Shown here one piece after another: positions 43,224 to 53,270 of a stretch of DNA of 64,000 bases. The notes beneath the pieces are model-generated. The model saw nothing but the letters and a program-made list of their open reading frames with translations. It was not told the DNA's origin and ran no database searches. Positions within the stretch are counted from its first letter, which is position 1, and the number at the start of each line of letters is the position of its first letter. The position numbers were made by a program, and so were the translations under genes. This DNA comes from Deinandra increscens subsp. villosa. Its lineage: Eukaryota; Streptophyta; Magnoliopsida; Asterales; Asteraceae. The stretch covers positions 55,641,502 to 55,705,501 of the forward strand of contig JBCNJP010000006.1 of assembly GCA_039602395.1 (NCBI GenBank), written 5' to 3'.

Positions 43224-43595
43224 TGGTTTATTGGATTTTATTAATCCAAGTTATTATCATTTGGCCAATATTAATCCCAATTTCAAAATTGGCCAAATTA
43301 ATCCCAATTATTAAGGTGTTGGATTTCATTGAACCCCGAAGGAAATTTTTTGAGTAAAATCCCTAACGGAGTTAAGGAAAATGTAAAGGGGGTCCAATGA
43401 AATCCAACACCTTAATAATCATTGGACCCCAAAGAGAATTTTTTGAGTAAAATCCTTAACGGAGTTAAAAAAAAATGTAAAGGGGGTCCAATGAAATCCA
43501 ACACCTTAATAATTGGGATTAATTTGGCCAATTTTAAAATTGGGATTAATATTGACCAATTGATAATAACTTGGATTAATAAAATCTAATAAACC
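43224..43595. mobile_element. Long-hairpin MITE (MULE-like) in the S20 promoter
   Basis: Two arms of about 114 bp (43224-43337 and 43483-43596) are inverted copies with few mismatches. The direct repeat AAAGAACA flanks the hairpin (43216-43223 and 43596-43603), the last arm base being shared with it. The loop side carries two near-identical tandem segments (GAATTTTTTGAGTAAAATCC...AACGGAGTTAA). Long terminal inverted repeats with an 8-9 bp duplication fit a MULE-derived MITE. It ends 161 bp before the S20 start codon. Confidence 0.8.
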
Positions 43596-43689
43596 AAAGA
43601 ACAAAAGATGATATTTGCGCTATAATAAAATTAAAAAAAAAAATAAATAACCGCATTTTTAATTAATTTTTCATGCCTTCCATCGCGTG

Positions 43690-43701
43690 GATAAGATAAG
43701 A
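43690..43701 (+). promoter_or_regulatory. Two overlapping I-box motifs upstream of S20
   Basis: GATAAGATAAGA contains two GATAAGA I-box cores, 64-75 bp before the start codon. I-boxes are common in light-regulated plastid-protein genes. A TATA-like CTATAATAAAAT lies at about 43620. Function is inferred. Confidence 0.45.
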
Positions 43702-43764
43702 CTCTCCTCCATTTACAAAAACCTGCAAAACAAAACAAAGCAGAATCGAGAAGGTGCATCAACA

Positions 43765-45181
43765 ATGGCGGCAACGGCAGCTCAATGTCTCTTCCTTTCT
43801 TGCAGGTTTCAATCCATCTCTCTTTCTTCTTCTTCACGGCCCTCCGCCACCGCATTCAAATCTCTCAGCTTCTCCGCCAACACATCATTCAACGCCTTCT
43901 CCACTGGTACGTGTTCCTCCCGTTCTTCACGATTCATACGCAATTTCTGCTTTTATCCGCTTCAATTCGGTCCAAAAACGAAGAAATGTTTATTGATTTT
44001 TCGGAAACTGAAGTGGATTGGTTGAATTTTACAGGATTGATGTCTGTAAACGTAAACCCTATCGTCGGGGGCAAATTTCGTCGGTCGGATTCGACTGTGT
44101 GTGAAGCCGGTACGGGGAAGAAGGCGGATTCAGCAGCGAAGAGAGCTCGTCAATCTGAGAAGAGGCGTCTCTACAACAAAGCTCGCAAATCTGAGGTCAG
44201 AACGCGAATGAAGAAGGTAAAATTGAAACCCTAAAACACTCCATTTCTTCATCAATTCGAATTATCACCGCTTTGATTTGCTGAAATCCTCAACTTTAAC
44301 ATCAGTTACTGTGAAATTTTGATTCCAATTTCACATTTCTATGAGAATTAGATTTAACCTAGAAATTCAAAGTGAATGAGGAGTTGTATGAATGAAAACC
44401 CTAAAACACTCCATTTCTTTATCAATTTAAATTAGTAATACTTTGATTTGCTGAAATCCTCATTTTTAACAAATTAGCACTGCTTTGATATGCTGAAATC
44501 CTCATTTTTAACATCAATTATTATGCAATTTTCATTCCAATTTCACATTTCCATGAGCATTATATTAACCTATGAGGTCAGAACGCAAATGAAGAAGGTA
44601 AAAGCAAAACTCTAAAATACTCCATTTCTTCATCAATTCAAATTAACACCGCTTTGATTTGATGAAATCCTCAGATTTTACATCAATTACTTTGTAATTT
44701 TGATACGGATTACACATTTCTGTAGGCTTTAGATTTAACCTAGAAAATCAAAGTGAATGGGGAGTCATATGAAAGAAAACCCTAAAACACCCCATTTCTT
44801 CATCATTTTCTGAAATTCCCATTTTAACATCAGTTATTATGCAAATTTGATTCCAATTTCACATTTCCATGAACATTATATTTAACTTAGCAAATCAAAG
44901 TGAGTCGAATGAAAGAGAACCCTAAAACATTATATTTACAGGTTCTGGAAGAGTTGGATGCACTCAGAAAGAAGACCGATGCGCAGCCTGATGAAGTTGT
45001 GGGTATTGAGAAGCTGATTGCAGAGGCTTATTCTGTCATTGACAAAGCAATTCAGGTGGGAACATTGCACAAGAACACTGGAGCCAGGAGGAAATCTCGA
45101 CTTGCTAGAAGAAAGAAAGCGGTAGAGATTCACCATGGCTGGTATTCACCTGAACCTACACCTTCTGTATCCAGTGTTTGA
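43765..45181 (+). CDS. PRPS20: Plastid 30S ribosomal protein S20 (bS20c), nuclear-encoded, three exons
   Basis: Exons 43765-43906, 44035-44216 and 44942-45181, with GT-AG introns of 128 and 725 bp, give 187 residues ending at TGA. The start has a strong plant context (AACAATGGCG). Residues 1 to about 70 are Ser/Ala-rich with few acidic residues, as in a chloroplast transit peptide. From about residue 75 the bS20 fold is clear: SAAKRARQSEKRRLYNKARK, then RTRMKKVLEELDALRKK, and the C-terminal VIDKAIQVGTLHKNTGARR. bS20 binds 16S rRNA during early assembly of the small subunit. The C-terminal tail (HHGWYSPEPTPSVSSV) extends past the bacterial protein, as in plant versions. No frame damage is seen. 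A hairpin MITE lies just upstream and a copia element 604 bp downstream. Confidence 0.95.
44217..44941 (+). repeat. S20 intron 2: internal repeats including a copy of the exon 2 end
   Basis: The intron is built of imperfect repeats marked by CCCTAAAACACTCCATTTCTTCATC-type starts near 44229, 44399, 44611, 44780 and a last partial near 44921, with spacings of about 170, 212, 170 and 140 bp. At 44574-44597 it carries a copy of the last 24 bases of exon 2 (GAGGTCAGAACGC.AATGAAGAAG, one base changed) followed by the same GGTAAA donor, 381 bp downstream of the real donor. AAACCCTAAA telo-box motifs occur at 44226, 44396 and 44777. Confidence 0.9.
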
Positions 45182-45785
45182 TGCCATCAGCTTTTGGCAT
45201 ATTTGCTATTGTAGATTATGTATTTGCAGGAAGTTTTTGAGCAGAATTCATACTCATTGTTCAAGCTATTGAGCCTTGTGAATTCTTTTGTGGTTTCGCT
45301 TTTTTCATATGATAAGTCGTGTTTTTCTTGTCTTCATGTTTGACATAAGGATCAAAATGCATAACCTATTGGTTAAACGGTGACACAGTGGCTAGCACTC
45401 AGTTCTCTGGAACTCTTATGTTTGAATCTAGTTTACATTGTTTTTCTATCTTTAACCCCTTTTCGAAGGCAACATTTTATGCGCAAGATGCGTTTTTTAC
45501 CAGCTTTTGTTGGTTAAGGTCTTCGTAGGGTGCTGTAAGAGTAAGACGTGTCGGACCCATTTTTAGCTAAGTTTATTGATTTGACCCATGTAACTAGTGA
45601 AACTATCCAAATGGAAAATGTGTCAAGATTGCCACTTCATTGGAGAAAAATTGATGATCACAAGGTGTTAAGATTTCCATGGAATTACAATTGATGATTG
45701 TAAGGTGTTTGCACTTGTTTTCTTCTAGTGCTGCCATGAAAGTTGGTTAAAACAATTGATGCTCATAACTCATAAGGTATTAAAT
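45182..45785. other. 3' flank of the S20 gene
   Basis: Contains the 3' untranslated region and spacer; no canonical AATAAA is obvious. A weak tRNA-like promoter pair (GTGGCTAGCACTC, then GTTTGAATCTAG) at about 45390-45430 could be a SINE scrap but is too short to call. Confidence 0.4.
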
Positions 45786-45927
45786 TAGAATAAACTGAAT
45801 GCAGGGAAAAGATGATTCTCATTCTTATTGATATCATGGTATATATATACATGAATAAAGGATAAACTTTGTAACAAACTAGTAGATAAGTATGAGAATA
45901 AAAAGGATGTATATCTGGAATATAACA
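45786..45927 (-). repeat. 3' LTR of the 142-bp-LTR copia element
   Basis: Unusually short LTR. ATATATATAC near its centre could serve as the TATA box. Confidence 0.95.
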
Positions 45928-46136
45928 CTCCCCCTCAGATATATATCGTTATTCATTATACGCTATTAACCACATACTTCAGGATGATGTTAACTTGGTA
46001 CTTCAGGACCAAAGAGAATAACTAATACTACGAGATTAGTTATGCTGCCTCGTTAAAAACCTTGCTAAGAAAACCCAGTGGGACAAAACTTAGTCAAGGG
46101 AAAAAGAGTACAGCGCGTATAATGCTCCCCCTTAAT

Positions 46137-49100
46137 TTAACAAACGTCTTTCAATCTGCGAAGCCCGATCTTTTGTGATAATTGCTCGAAACTGCTTCTA
46201 GGTAGAGATTTTGTAAACAGGTCAGCTAGATTTTCAGTTGACTTGATCTGACGAACATCGATTTCTCCTTCCTTTTGTAAGTCATATGTTGAAAAAAATT
46301 TCGGTGAGATATGTTTTGTTCTGTCACCCTTGATGTAGCCTTCTCTGATCTGAGCTATGCAAGCGGCATTGTCTTCATAGATAATCGTTGGGATCTTCTT
46401 AATCTCTTCTAAACCACATGCTCCTTGTATGTGATTAATCATTGACCTCAACCACACACATTCTCGTCCAGCTTCATATAGTGCTATCAACTCGGCATGA
46501 TTTGATGATGTTGCTGTAAGGGTTTGCTTCGTCGACCTCCATGATATTGCTGTGCCTCCATATGTGAATACATAACCTGTCTGAGAACGTGCTCTATGCG
46601 GATCTGAGAGATATCCAGCATCAGCATACCCAACAAGTTGGGACTCCTTATTCTTCTGATAGAAAAGACCTAAGTCTCGTGTCCCACAAATATACCGGAA
46701 TATGTGTTTTATTCCATTCCAATGCCTACGTGTTGGGTTCGAACTGTATCTTGCTAGCACATGTACTGAGAATGCGATATCAGGTCTCGTATTATTCGCA
46801 AGATACATAAGTGCACCGATCGCGCTTAAGTATGGTATTTCTGGACCAAGTACTTCTTCACCCTCTTCTTGAGGACGGTAAGGATCTTTATGTGCTTCTA
46901 GCGGTCGAACAACCATAGGTATGCTATAGGGATGAGCTTTGTCCATATTAAAACGTACTAACATTCTTTCGATGTGGTTCGATTGATGGACGAATGTACC
47001 GTTTCGCAAGTGCTCGAACTGCAGGCCGAGACATAATTTTGTTGTGCCAAGGTCTTTCATTTCAAATTCTTTCTTTAAGAGTTCAGCAGTTTGTTCAATC
47101 TCTTCAGGAGATCCAATGATGTTTATATCATCAACATAAACTGCTATTATAGTGAATTTTGATAGTGATCTTTTTATAAAGACACATGGACTGATTACAT
47201 CACACTTGTATCCCTCCTTTGTGAGATATTCACTAAGTCGATTGTACCACATCCGACCAGATTGTTTGAGACCATATAAAGATCTCTTGAGTTTTATGGC
47301 ACACATATCTCGAGGAGTTGATTTTAATGCTTCGGGAATTTTTAGTCCTTTAGGGATTTTCATGTAGATGTCATTCTCAAGGGTCCCGTATAGATATGCG
47401 GTGACGACATCCATAAGTCTCATTTGAAGTCCTTCAGAGATTGCAAAGCCAATTAAGAATCGCAGGGTTATCGCATCCACTACAGGGGAATACGTTTCCT
47501 CATAATCACGTCCCGGGACTTGGGAAAACCCTTGTGCTACTAAGCGGGCCTTATATCGTACAATCTCATTCTTTTCATTTCGTTTAATTGCAAACACCCA
47601 TTTATAACCAACAGGTTTGACGTCTATGGGTGTCCGGACTACTGGTCCGAAAACATTTCGCTTTTCGAGCGAGTCTAACTCAGCCTTTACGGCGTCTTGC
47701 CATTTTGGCCAATCATTTCTGTGCATGCACTCTTCAAGAGTTTTAGGTATGTAATCATTGTCATTTAGTACATCCGTTGCTATAGCATATGCGAATATAT
47801 CATCAACACGTATTTTATTCCGGTTCCACATTGTACCATTTTGTACATAATTTATTGAGATCTCATGTTCGTTCGGTACCGGTGTTTCTTCTGGAAACTG
47901 ATTTTCCTCTGGAATCGTGTTGGTCTCTTCAGGGACATTTACCTCTCTTGGGGTTTCATTTATACTCTTTTCTGAGTTTTCACCAACTGTGTTATTTTGC
48001 TCTTTTCTTTTCCGTGGGTTCTTATCTTTGGAACCAATAGGTCTCCCACGTTTTCTTTGTATGGTAATCGCTTCAGGGATTACTTCAATTCGAGCAGGTG
48101 CATTAGATGCTGGTATATGTGACTTTGTCACTCTGTTTGTGTCTGTGAATGCATCTGGTAATTCGTTTGCTATTCTTTGCAAATGTATAATCTTTTGGAC
48201 TTCAGATTCACATTGACCACTTCGGGGGTCGAAATTTGATTGTGATGATGCATTCCATGTTATATCATGTGTTACCAGTCTTTCTTTATTCTTATCTCCC
48301 CCTAAGACTGGGAATACTGTCTCATCAAACTGACAGTCAGCAAAACGTGCTGTAAACATATCTCCCGTCAATGGTTCTAAATACTTGATTATAGATTGGG
48401 AGTTAAAGCCTATGTAAATACCCAGTCTTCGCTGTGGTCCCATTTTGGTACGTTGTGGTGGTGGTATAGGTACATAAACCGCACACCCAAATATTCTTAG
48501 GTGGGACAAACAAGGTTCTCTTCCGGAGACCAGTTGTAGTGGGGAGTAGTCATGATCAGCAGTTGGCCTTAGTCTGATCAGTGCAGCGGCATGTAAAATA
48601 GCATGCCCCCATGCCGAGGATGGTAATTTGCATCGCATCAGGAGCGGTCTAGCAATTAACTGTAATCGTTTAATTAGTGATTCAGCCAAACCGTTTTGTG
48701 TGTGAACATGAGCTACTGGATGTTCAACGTTTATCCCAATTGACATACAATAGTCGTTAAAAGCTTGGGATGTGAATTCTCCTGCATTATCCATCCGAAT
48801 ATTTTTAATGTGATACTCTGGGAAATTTGCTCTCAATTGTATAATTTGGGCTAACAGACGAGCAAAAGCTACATTTCGAGTTGCTAAAAGACTCACGTGG
48901 GACCATCGCGAGGATGCATCAATTAAGACCAAAAAATAGCGAAATGGTCCACACGGAGGATGTATGGGCCCACATATGTCTCCTTGGATTCGTTCCAAGA
49001 ATGAGGGGTTTTCTTGTGGCAATTTAGTTTGTGAGGGTCGGGAGATAAATTTGCCAAGAGAACACGCTGCACATGATAATTCTTGTGGTAAGAAGATTTT

Positions 49101-49718
49101 CAAACTATTAAGAGGGTGTCCATTTGCACTTTTGACTATACGCCTCATCATTGTGCTACCTGGGTGACCTAGTCGGTCATGCCATATGATGAATGTGTCT
49201 CTATCTAAAGACTTTTGGTTAGACACCATGTATGTTTCTATAGAAGTAATGTTAGTGCAATATAATCCAGAGGATAAGGCTTTTAGTGTTTCAATAATGA
49301 TATCTTTGCCATTTTTGTTTGAGATTATTTGTAGATATTCGGTATTGTTTTCTGATGATGTCTTGAGGTGGTAACCGTTTTTTCGAATATCTTTAAAACT
49401 AAGTAAATTTCTTCTGGATTTACTAGAGTATAATGCATTATTGATAATTAGTTTGGTACCCGAAGGTAAGATTATGCAAGCTTTTCCAGAGCCTTCAATA
49501 AGGTTAACAACACCAGAGATAGTACCAATCGGTGTCATTGTGGATGACAACTCGATGAAAAATTTATTGTGTTTTAGAATAGTGTTGGTACTACCACTAT
49601 CTACAAGACATTCATCGCTAATAATAGCTTTGTCGGGGCTAGTAAGCATACTTTTGCAGAAACAATAACAAAAGTAAGTTAATGCGAGAGATTTAATATT
49701 TTGAATAGATAATACCAA
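46137..49718 (-). CDS. Copia Pol: protease, integrase, reverse transcriptase, RNase H
   Basis: 1193 codons without a break. In order: aspartic protease (CLVDSGSTNTIL); GAG-pre-integrase zinc motif (WHDRLGHPGSTMMRR ... CAACSLGK); integrase with Asp-Asp-Glu in GDICGPIHPP, IRMDNAGEF and NGLAESLIKRL; an Arg/Lys-rich linker; RT (VGYKWVFAIKRNE, YKARLVAQGFSQ, and the catalytic YVDDINIIGS); RNase H (VGYADAGYLSD, TSSNHAELIALYEAG, YEDNAACIAQ). Integrase before RT defines copia. The start of the mature product is uncertain: the first Met lies about 30 residues before the protease motif and in a different frame from gag. All catalytic residues checked are present. Confidence 0.93.
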   Translation of the reverse strand: MVLSIQNIKSLALTYFCYCFCKSMLTSPDKAIISDECLVDSGSTNTILKHNKFFIELSSTMTPIGTISGVVNLIEGSGKACIILPSGTKLIINNALYSSKSRRNLLSFKDIRKNGYHLKTSSENNTEYLQIISNKNGKDIIIETLKALSSGLYCTNITSIETYMVSNQKSLDRDTFIIWHDRLGHPGSTMMRRIVKSANGHPLNSLKIFLPQELSCAACSLGKFISRPSQTKLPQENPSFLERIQGDICGPIHPPCGPFRYFLVLIDASSRWSHVSLLATRNVAFARLLAQIIQLRANFPEYHIKNIRMDNAGEFTSQAFNDYCMSIGINVEHPVAHVHTQNGLAESLIKRLQLIARPLLMRCKLPSSAWGHAILHAAALIRLRPTADHDYSPLQLVSGREPCLSHLRIFGCAVYVPIPPPQRTKMGPQRRLGIYIGFNSQSIIKYLEPLTGDMFTARFADCQFDETVFPVLGGDKNKERLVTHDITWNASSQSNFDPRSGQCESEVQKIIHLQRIANELPDAFTDTNRVTKSHIPASNAPARIEVIPEAITIQRKRGRPIGSKDKNPRKRKEQNNTVGENSEKSINETPREVNVPEETNTIPEENQFPEETPVPNEHEISINYVQNGTMWNRNKIRVDDIFAYAIATDVLNDNDYIPKTLEECMHRNDWPKWQDAVKAELDSLEKRNVFGPVVRTPIDVKPVGYKWVFAIKRNEKNEIVRYKARLVAQGFSQVPGRDYEETYSPVVDAITLRFLIGFAISEGLQMRLMDVVTAYLYGTLENDIYMKIPKGLKIPEALKSTPRDMCAIKLKRSLYGLKQSGRMWYNRLSEYLTKEGYKCDVISPCVFIKRSLSKFTIIAVYVDDINIIGSPEEIEQTAELLKKEFEMKDLGTTKLCLGLQFEHLRNGTFVHQSNHIERMLVRFNMDKAHPYSIPMVVRPLEAHKDPYRPQEEGEEVLGPEIPYLSAIGALMYLANNTRPDIAFSVHVLARYSSNPTRRHWNGIKHIFRYICGTRDLGLFYQKNKESQLVGYADAGYLSDPHRARSQTGYVFTYGGTAISWRSTKQTLTATSSNHAELIALYEAGRECVWLRSMINHIQGACGLEEIKKIPTIIYEDNAACIAQIREGYIKGDRTKHISPKFFSTYDLQKEGEIDVRQIKSTENLADLFTKSLPRSSFEQLSQKIGLRRLKDVC

Positions 49719-49920
49719 TGCAAGAGTTTAAACCAAAACCATTATGAAAATTTTAAAAGGAAACATCACAAGATATTGAAACAAACCAGTACGAGAGTTC
49801 GAATGAAAAACATCACAAGAGTTCAAACAAACGAAAAAAAAACCACGAGAGTTAAAGCAAACAAACATTACCGAAAAATTAAAAAAAAACATAGCAGAGG
49901 GATTAAAAAGTATGGTCCCA
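49719..49920 (-). other. Spacer between copia gag and pol
   Basis: About 200 bp, strongly T-rich on the coding strand, with TCTTGTGATGTTT and ACTCTCGT/ACTCTTGT repeated. Gag ends with TAG before it and pol is in another frame, so expression of pol needs a bypass that I cannot identify. Confidence 0.6.
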
Positions 49921-50904
49921 CTAAGGTTCCATGAAGTCAGACGCGTCCAAATGAGTGTCTGATGGACGGGCAGGAGATGCCAAGTTAGGAGTATTCTCAA
50001 TCAGGTTAGTCTCAACATGCTTCTCTTGCTTTTTCATCATTCCCTGATAAGCTTCAACGAGGTGTTTAGGGGTTCGACACGTACGAGACCAATGGTTTGA
50101 CATCCCACATCTTCTACATGTGTCGTTTTGCCTCCCATTACCCCTCCCCCTAGAGGGTCGCATCGCATGTTTTTGACTTGACTCATTGTTACCAGGCTTA
50201 GAATTGTGAGGTACACTTTGCCATGTGTTCCTTCGTCCACGCCCACGTCCTCTACTGGGTCCGCGACCTTTCCCCCTACCATGCCTGCTCTGAGCATTTG
50301 CCGCATTCGCTTCTGGGAGTGGGCTTGCACCAACGGGTCGCGCTTGATGATTTTTAAGTAGGAGGTTATTGTTTTGCTCAGCGACCAATAAACATGATAT
50401 AAGCTCAGAGTATTTGGTGAATTGGCGTTCCCGATATTGTTGTGCCAGGAGCATATTAGAAGCATGGAATGTGGAGAAGGTCTTTTCAAGCATGTGTTCA
50501 TCAGTTATCGTCTCTCCACATAATTTTAGTTCGGAGGTGATGCGGAACAAAGCAGAGTTGTACTCGCTAACAGATTTGTAATCTTGTAGCCTGAGTTGTA
50601 GCCACTCGTAGCGAGCCTTTGGGAGTAAGACCAACTTCTGGTGGTCAAATCGTTCTTTAATATTTCCCCAGAGTTCGAGAGGATCCTTGACAGTGAGGTA
50701 TTCTCTCTTCAAATCCTCATGGAGATGATGACGAAGGAATATCATTGCTTTTGCTTTGTCTTGTAGGGAGGTCGTATTTCCTTCATTAATTGTCTCACCA
50801 AGGTTATCTGCTGTCAGGTGAATCTGGGCATCAAGAGTCCATGGGAGATAGTTTTTCCCGGAGATGTCAAGTGCATTGAACTCAAGTTTTGAGATGTTTG
50901 ACAT
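49921..50904 (-). CDS. Copia Gag
   Basis: I place the start at the ATG at 50904 (MSNISKLEFNALDISGKNYL), the usual start for this gag type, rather than an in-frame ATG 45 codons upstream. 327 residues. The UBN2-type core is visible (WTLDAQIHLTADNLGETI, KAMIFLRHHLHEDLK, ELWGNIKERFDHQK, LLVAEQNNNLLLKNH), followed by an RGRGRGR nucleic-acid-binding stretch and one zinc knuckle CRRCGMSNHWSRTC. It forms the virus-like particle and binds the element RNA. Confidence 0.92.
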   Translation of the reverse strand: MSNISKLEFNALDISGKNYLPWTLDAQIHLTADNLGETINEGNTTSLQDKAKAMIFLRHHLHEDLKREYLTVKDPLELWGNIKERFDHQKLVLLPKARYEWLQLRLQDYKSVSEYNSALFRITSELKLCGETITDEHMLEKTFSTFHASNMLLAQQYRERQFTKYSELISCLLVAEQNNNLLLKNHQARPVGASPLPEANAANAQSRHGRGKGRGPSRGRGRGRRNTWQSVPHNSKPGNNESSQKHAMRPSRGRGNGRQNDTCRRCGMSNHWSRTCRTPKHLVEAYQGMMKKQEKHVETNLIENTPNLASPARPSDTHLDASDFMEP

Positions 50905-52085
50905 CTTAACTATAATGACGAAAAACAAGTTTGTTAAAACGTAAAACAGGGAGGACATATTGATTAAACATCTTATTTCATAACTTAATTTAGGATACTT
51001 AAATTTGAGTAATCCCAAAAGAATATGAATGACCTTCACATATATTATTATTTGTTTAACAGAAAAATAATTTTCGTAAGGAATAAACTAGAATAAAAAA
51101 AATTAATGAATTTATATCCTTGTTCTCTTTTTATTTATTTGTGTATTTTCGGTTGCTGCAAAACATCACATCATTCACGTGATATTTATGATTTCATGAT
51201 GCTTTCAAGATTTTTCAAAATAATAAAGAAAAGATAAAGCAAACCCGTTCCTATATTTTAGAGAGAGAAAGGTCGAAAAATTAGAGAGAGAGCAAAGGAA
51301 AAAAAATATGCGTTTTTCTCCGAACCAGGGGATCACGGTGGAAACGTCAGCGGCGATCAAAGTAGGTGAAAAAAAAAAAAGGATACTTTCTCTCTCGTTA
51401 AAAATCAGATTATTACCGATCTGATCACGGTGGGGGTGGGTTGGACCGACGGGGTAAGGAAACGTTCGGTTTTGTTAGGCTTTTTTTCTCCGATCTTTCC
51501 CCGCTTCATCATTTAGATCGAGTAGTAGTTTTCTTTTGGATATGTTTTTCTTGAACATTTAGAACGGACCGAGCGCCAATATTTTCTTTGAAACTAGTGG
51601 TAGATTTTGTGCCGTTTATGTTTAGTTTTGTTTAGTTTCGAGATGTCAAAATTAGTTTATTTGTTTTAATTTCTGTGTGTCATGCATACAATAAGAGTAT
51701 TTTTTTTTTTCAAAAAAAAAATAATGAAAGTAAAGTAATGTAAATCTATGCCACACGTTCTATGAATTTTCAAGAAGAACATATCTATTCTTATTCATCC
51801 GCTCTTACAGTGTTAGAAACAACCCAAGATCAAAGAAAAAAATATATATGTTTGGAGAAACAGTTGCTTGGATCATAGAGTAAAACTTATATGTATAAAC
51901 AAAATATATATTTGAAAGAAACAAAACGGGTATTTAAGTATGTAAAAGAGGATGGAAGGTGTTGAAAAATAAATAGAATATGAATATGATTAGTACATAC
52001 CTTGATGCAGGGATCGGAGCAAGAAATTGAGAGAAAAAATCTTCACAGATCTGGCAGATTATAGTAGAGCAGGGTGCTGATAACG
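50905..52085 (-). other. Long leader of the copia element
   Basis: About 1.18 kb between 5' LTR and gag ATG, long for a copia element. On the coding strand it contains CTCTCTCT tracts and two ACCGTGATC segments near 51330 and 51430. No frame of note. Confidence 0.7.
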
Positions 52086-52227
52086 TAGAATAAACTGAAT
52101 GCAGGGAAAAGATGATTCTCATTCTTATTGATATCATGGTATATATATACATGAATAAAGGATAAACTTTGTAACAAACTAGTAGATAAGTATGAGAATA
52201 AAAAGGATGTATATCTGGAATATAACA
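52086..52227 (-). repeat. 5' LTR of the 142-bp-LTR copia element
   Basis: Identical by eye to the 3' LTR over all 142 bases. Confidence 0.95.
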
Positions 52228-52537
52228 TAAATAAAGTTTTTTTTATTTATTTATATAAATACAAGGTCTTCTTGTGGTAAACAAGTTCAGACATTTCAGT
52301 TCTGTAAATATCACCTTAGTTAAATTCTAAACTCTTAACTATGTGTTTTTGAAGTTGCTTAATATATTTTTCTTAAGTTTTGACTTGTATAACCTAATTT
52401 GACATGTCATCCATACCAAACTTATATGGAAGATGAAGTCGTCACGCTAATATAGTAATATGTGTCATCTTTGTTTGCATTGAACATGGTGTAGGTGCTT
52501 TGACGGGACTAATTGACTCGATTGTGCTGCTAACGAA

Positions 52538-52747
52538 TAGATGTGCACAAATCAAGTTGTGGGTTCAAAATCGATTCACTGGTCAAATTGGGTTTTGACC
52601 AAAGCGATTTGGGTTTGAAATCCGTAATCCGTATTTGTAAACCGTTGGTGGGTTGAAAATTTGGTTTCATCCGGTTTTAAACGATAGGGTTAGAAACTGA
52701 TTTCAACCTTATGATTTGGTTTGGGTTCAAAACCTTGTGCACATCTG
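52538..52747. mobile_element. hAT-type MITE (210 bp)
   Basis: Terminal inverted repeat TAGATGTGCACAA at the left and, reversed, CAGATGTGCACAA at the right (12 matching bases). The flanking 8-mers CTAACGAA and CTAATAAC match only partly. The interior carries GGTTT/AAACC-rich inverted sequence. Confidence 0.65.
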
Positions 52748-53244
52748 CTAATAACTAATAAGTGGTGTTATTAAATTCTGAAGCCCATGTAAGGAGTCCA
52801 TTAGGGCTAGAGATTATTAGCCGTTAAAGCTATTTTATGAATAAATAATTGCAGAGATATCAAAATACCAAGTATTTTAACTAAATTTTGTAAAAGTATA
52901 ATTTTCAAGGAACTAATAACGAAGGAAACGATATTTCTATTTCATGCCTTTCATGATTTTGAGTGTTAGATTCAGTCACGTTTCTTTCTCCATGACTAAT
53001 ATTGAAGTTAGACCGTCACGTTTCTTTCTCCATGAATCATTATAAAGTTTGAGTGTGTTTGAGTTTATCATTAAAAAAAAAGTTAATAATCACAATTGTT
53101 AAGTTGTTTGTAATACACAAGCTGCGATGTGCGGCCTGCTGCTACACCATGACAAACCCAATAGCGCGGTTTTGATAACCATCATGGTGGCCAACTCCCG
53201 CACTCCTCTTCTCTTTTCTCCTATTTATCTCTCTTTAAAACTTA

Positions 53245-53270
53245 CTCTCTCTCTCTCTCTCTCTCTCTCT
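53245..53270. repeat. (CT)13 microsatellite
   Basis: Perfect dinucleotide run. Confidence 0.95.

Larger units (their letters stand above)
45786..52227 (-). mobile_element. Ty1/copia retrotransposon with identical 142-bp LTRs, apparently intact
   Basis: LTRs 45786-45927 and 52086-52227 read identical base for base, with the duplication TAAAT outside (45781-45785 and 52228-52232). On the minus strand the LTR runs TGTTATATTCC to TTTATTCTA. The polypurine tract GAGGGGGAG adjoins the 3' LTR and CGTTATCAGCAC follows the 5' LTR at the expected primer position. Gag and pol frames are uninterrupted. Identical LTRs imply a very recent insertion, although short LTRs limit the resolution of dating. Confidence 0.95.

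Noticed and set aside
45370..45440. Possible SINE or tRNA-derived fragment downstream of S20
   Set aside because: Box A and box B matches are weak and there is no tail or target duplication.
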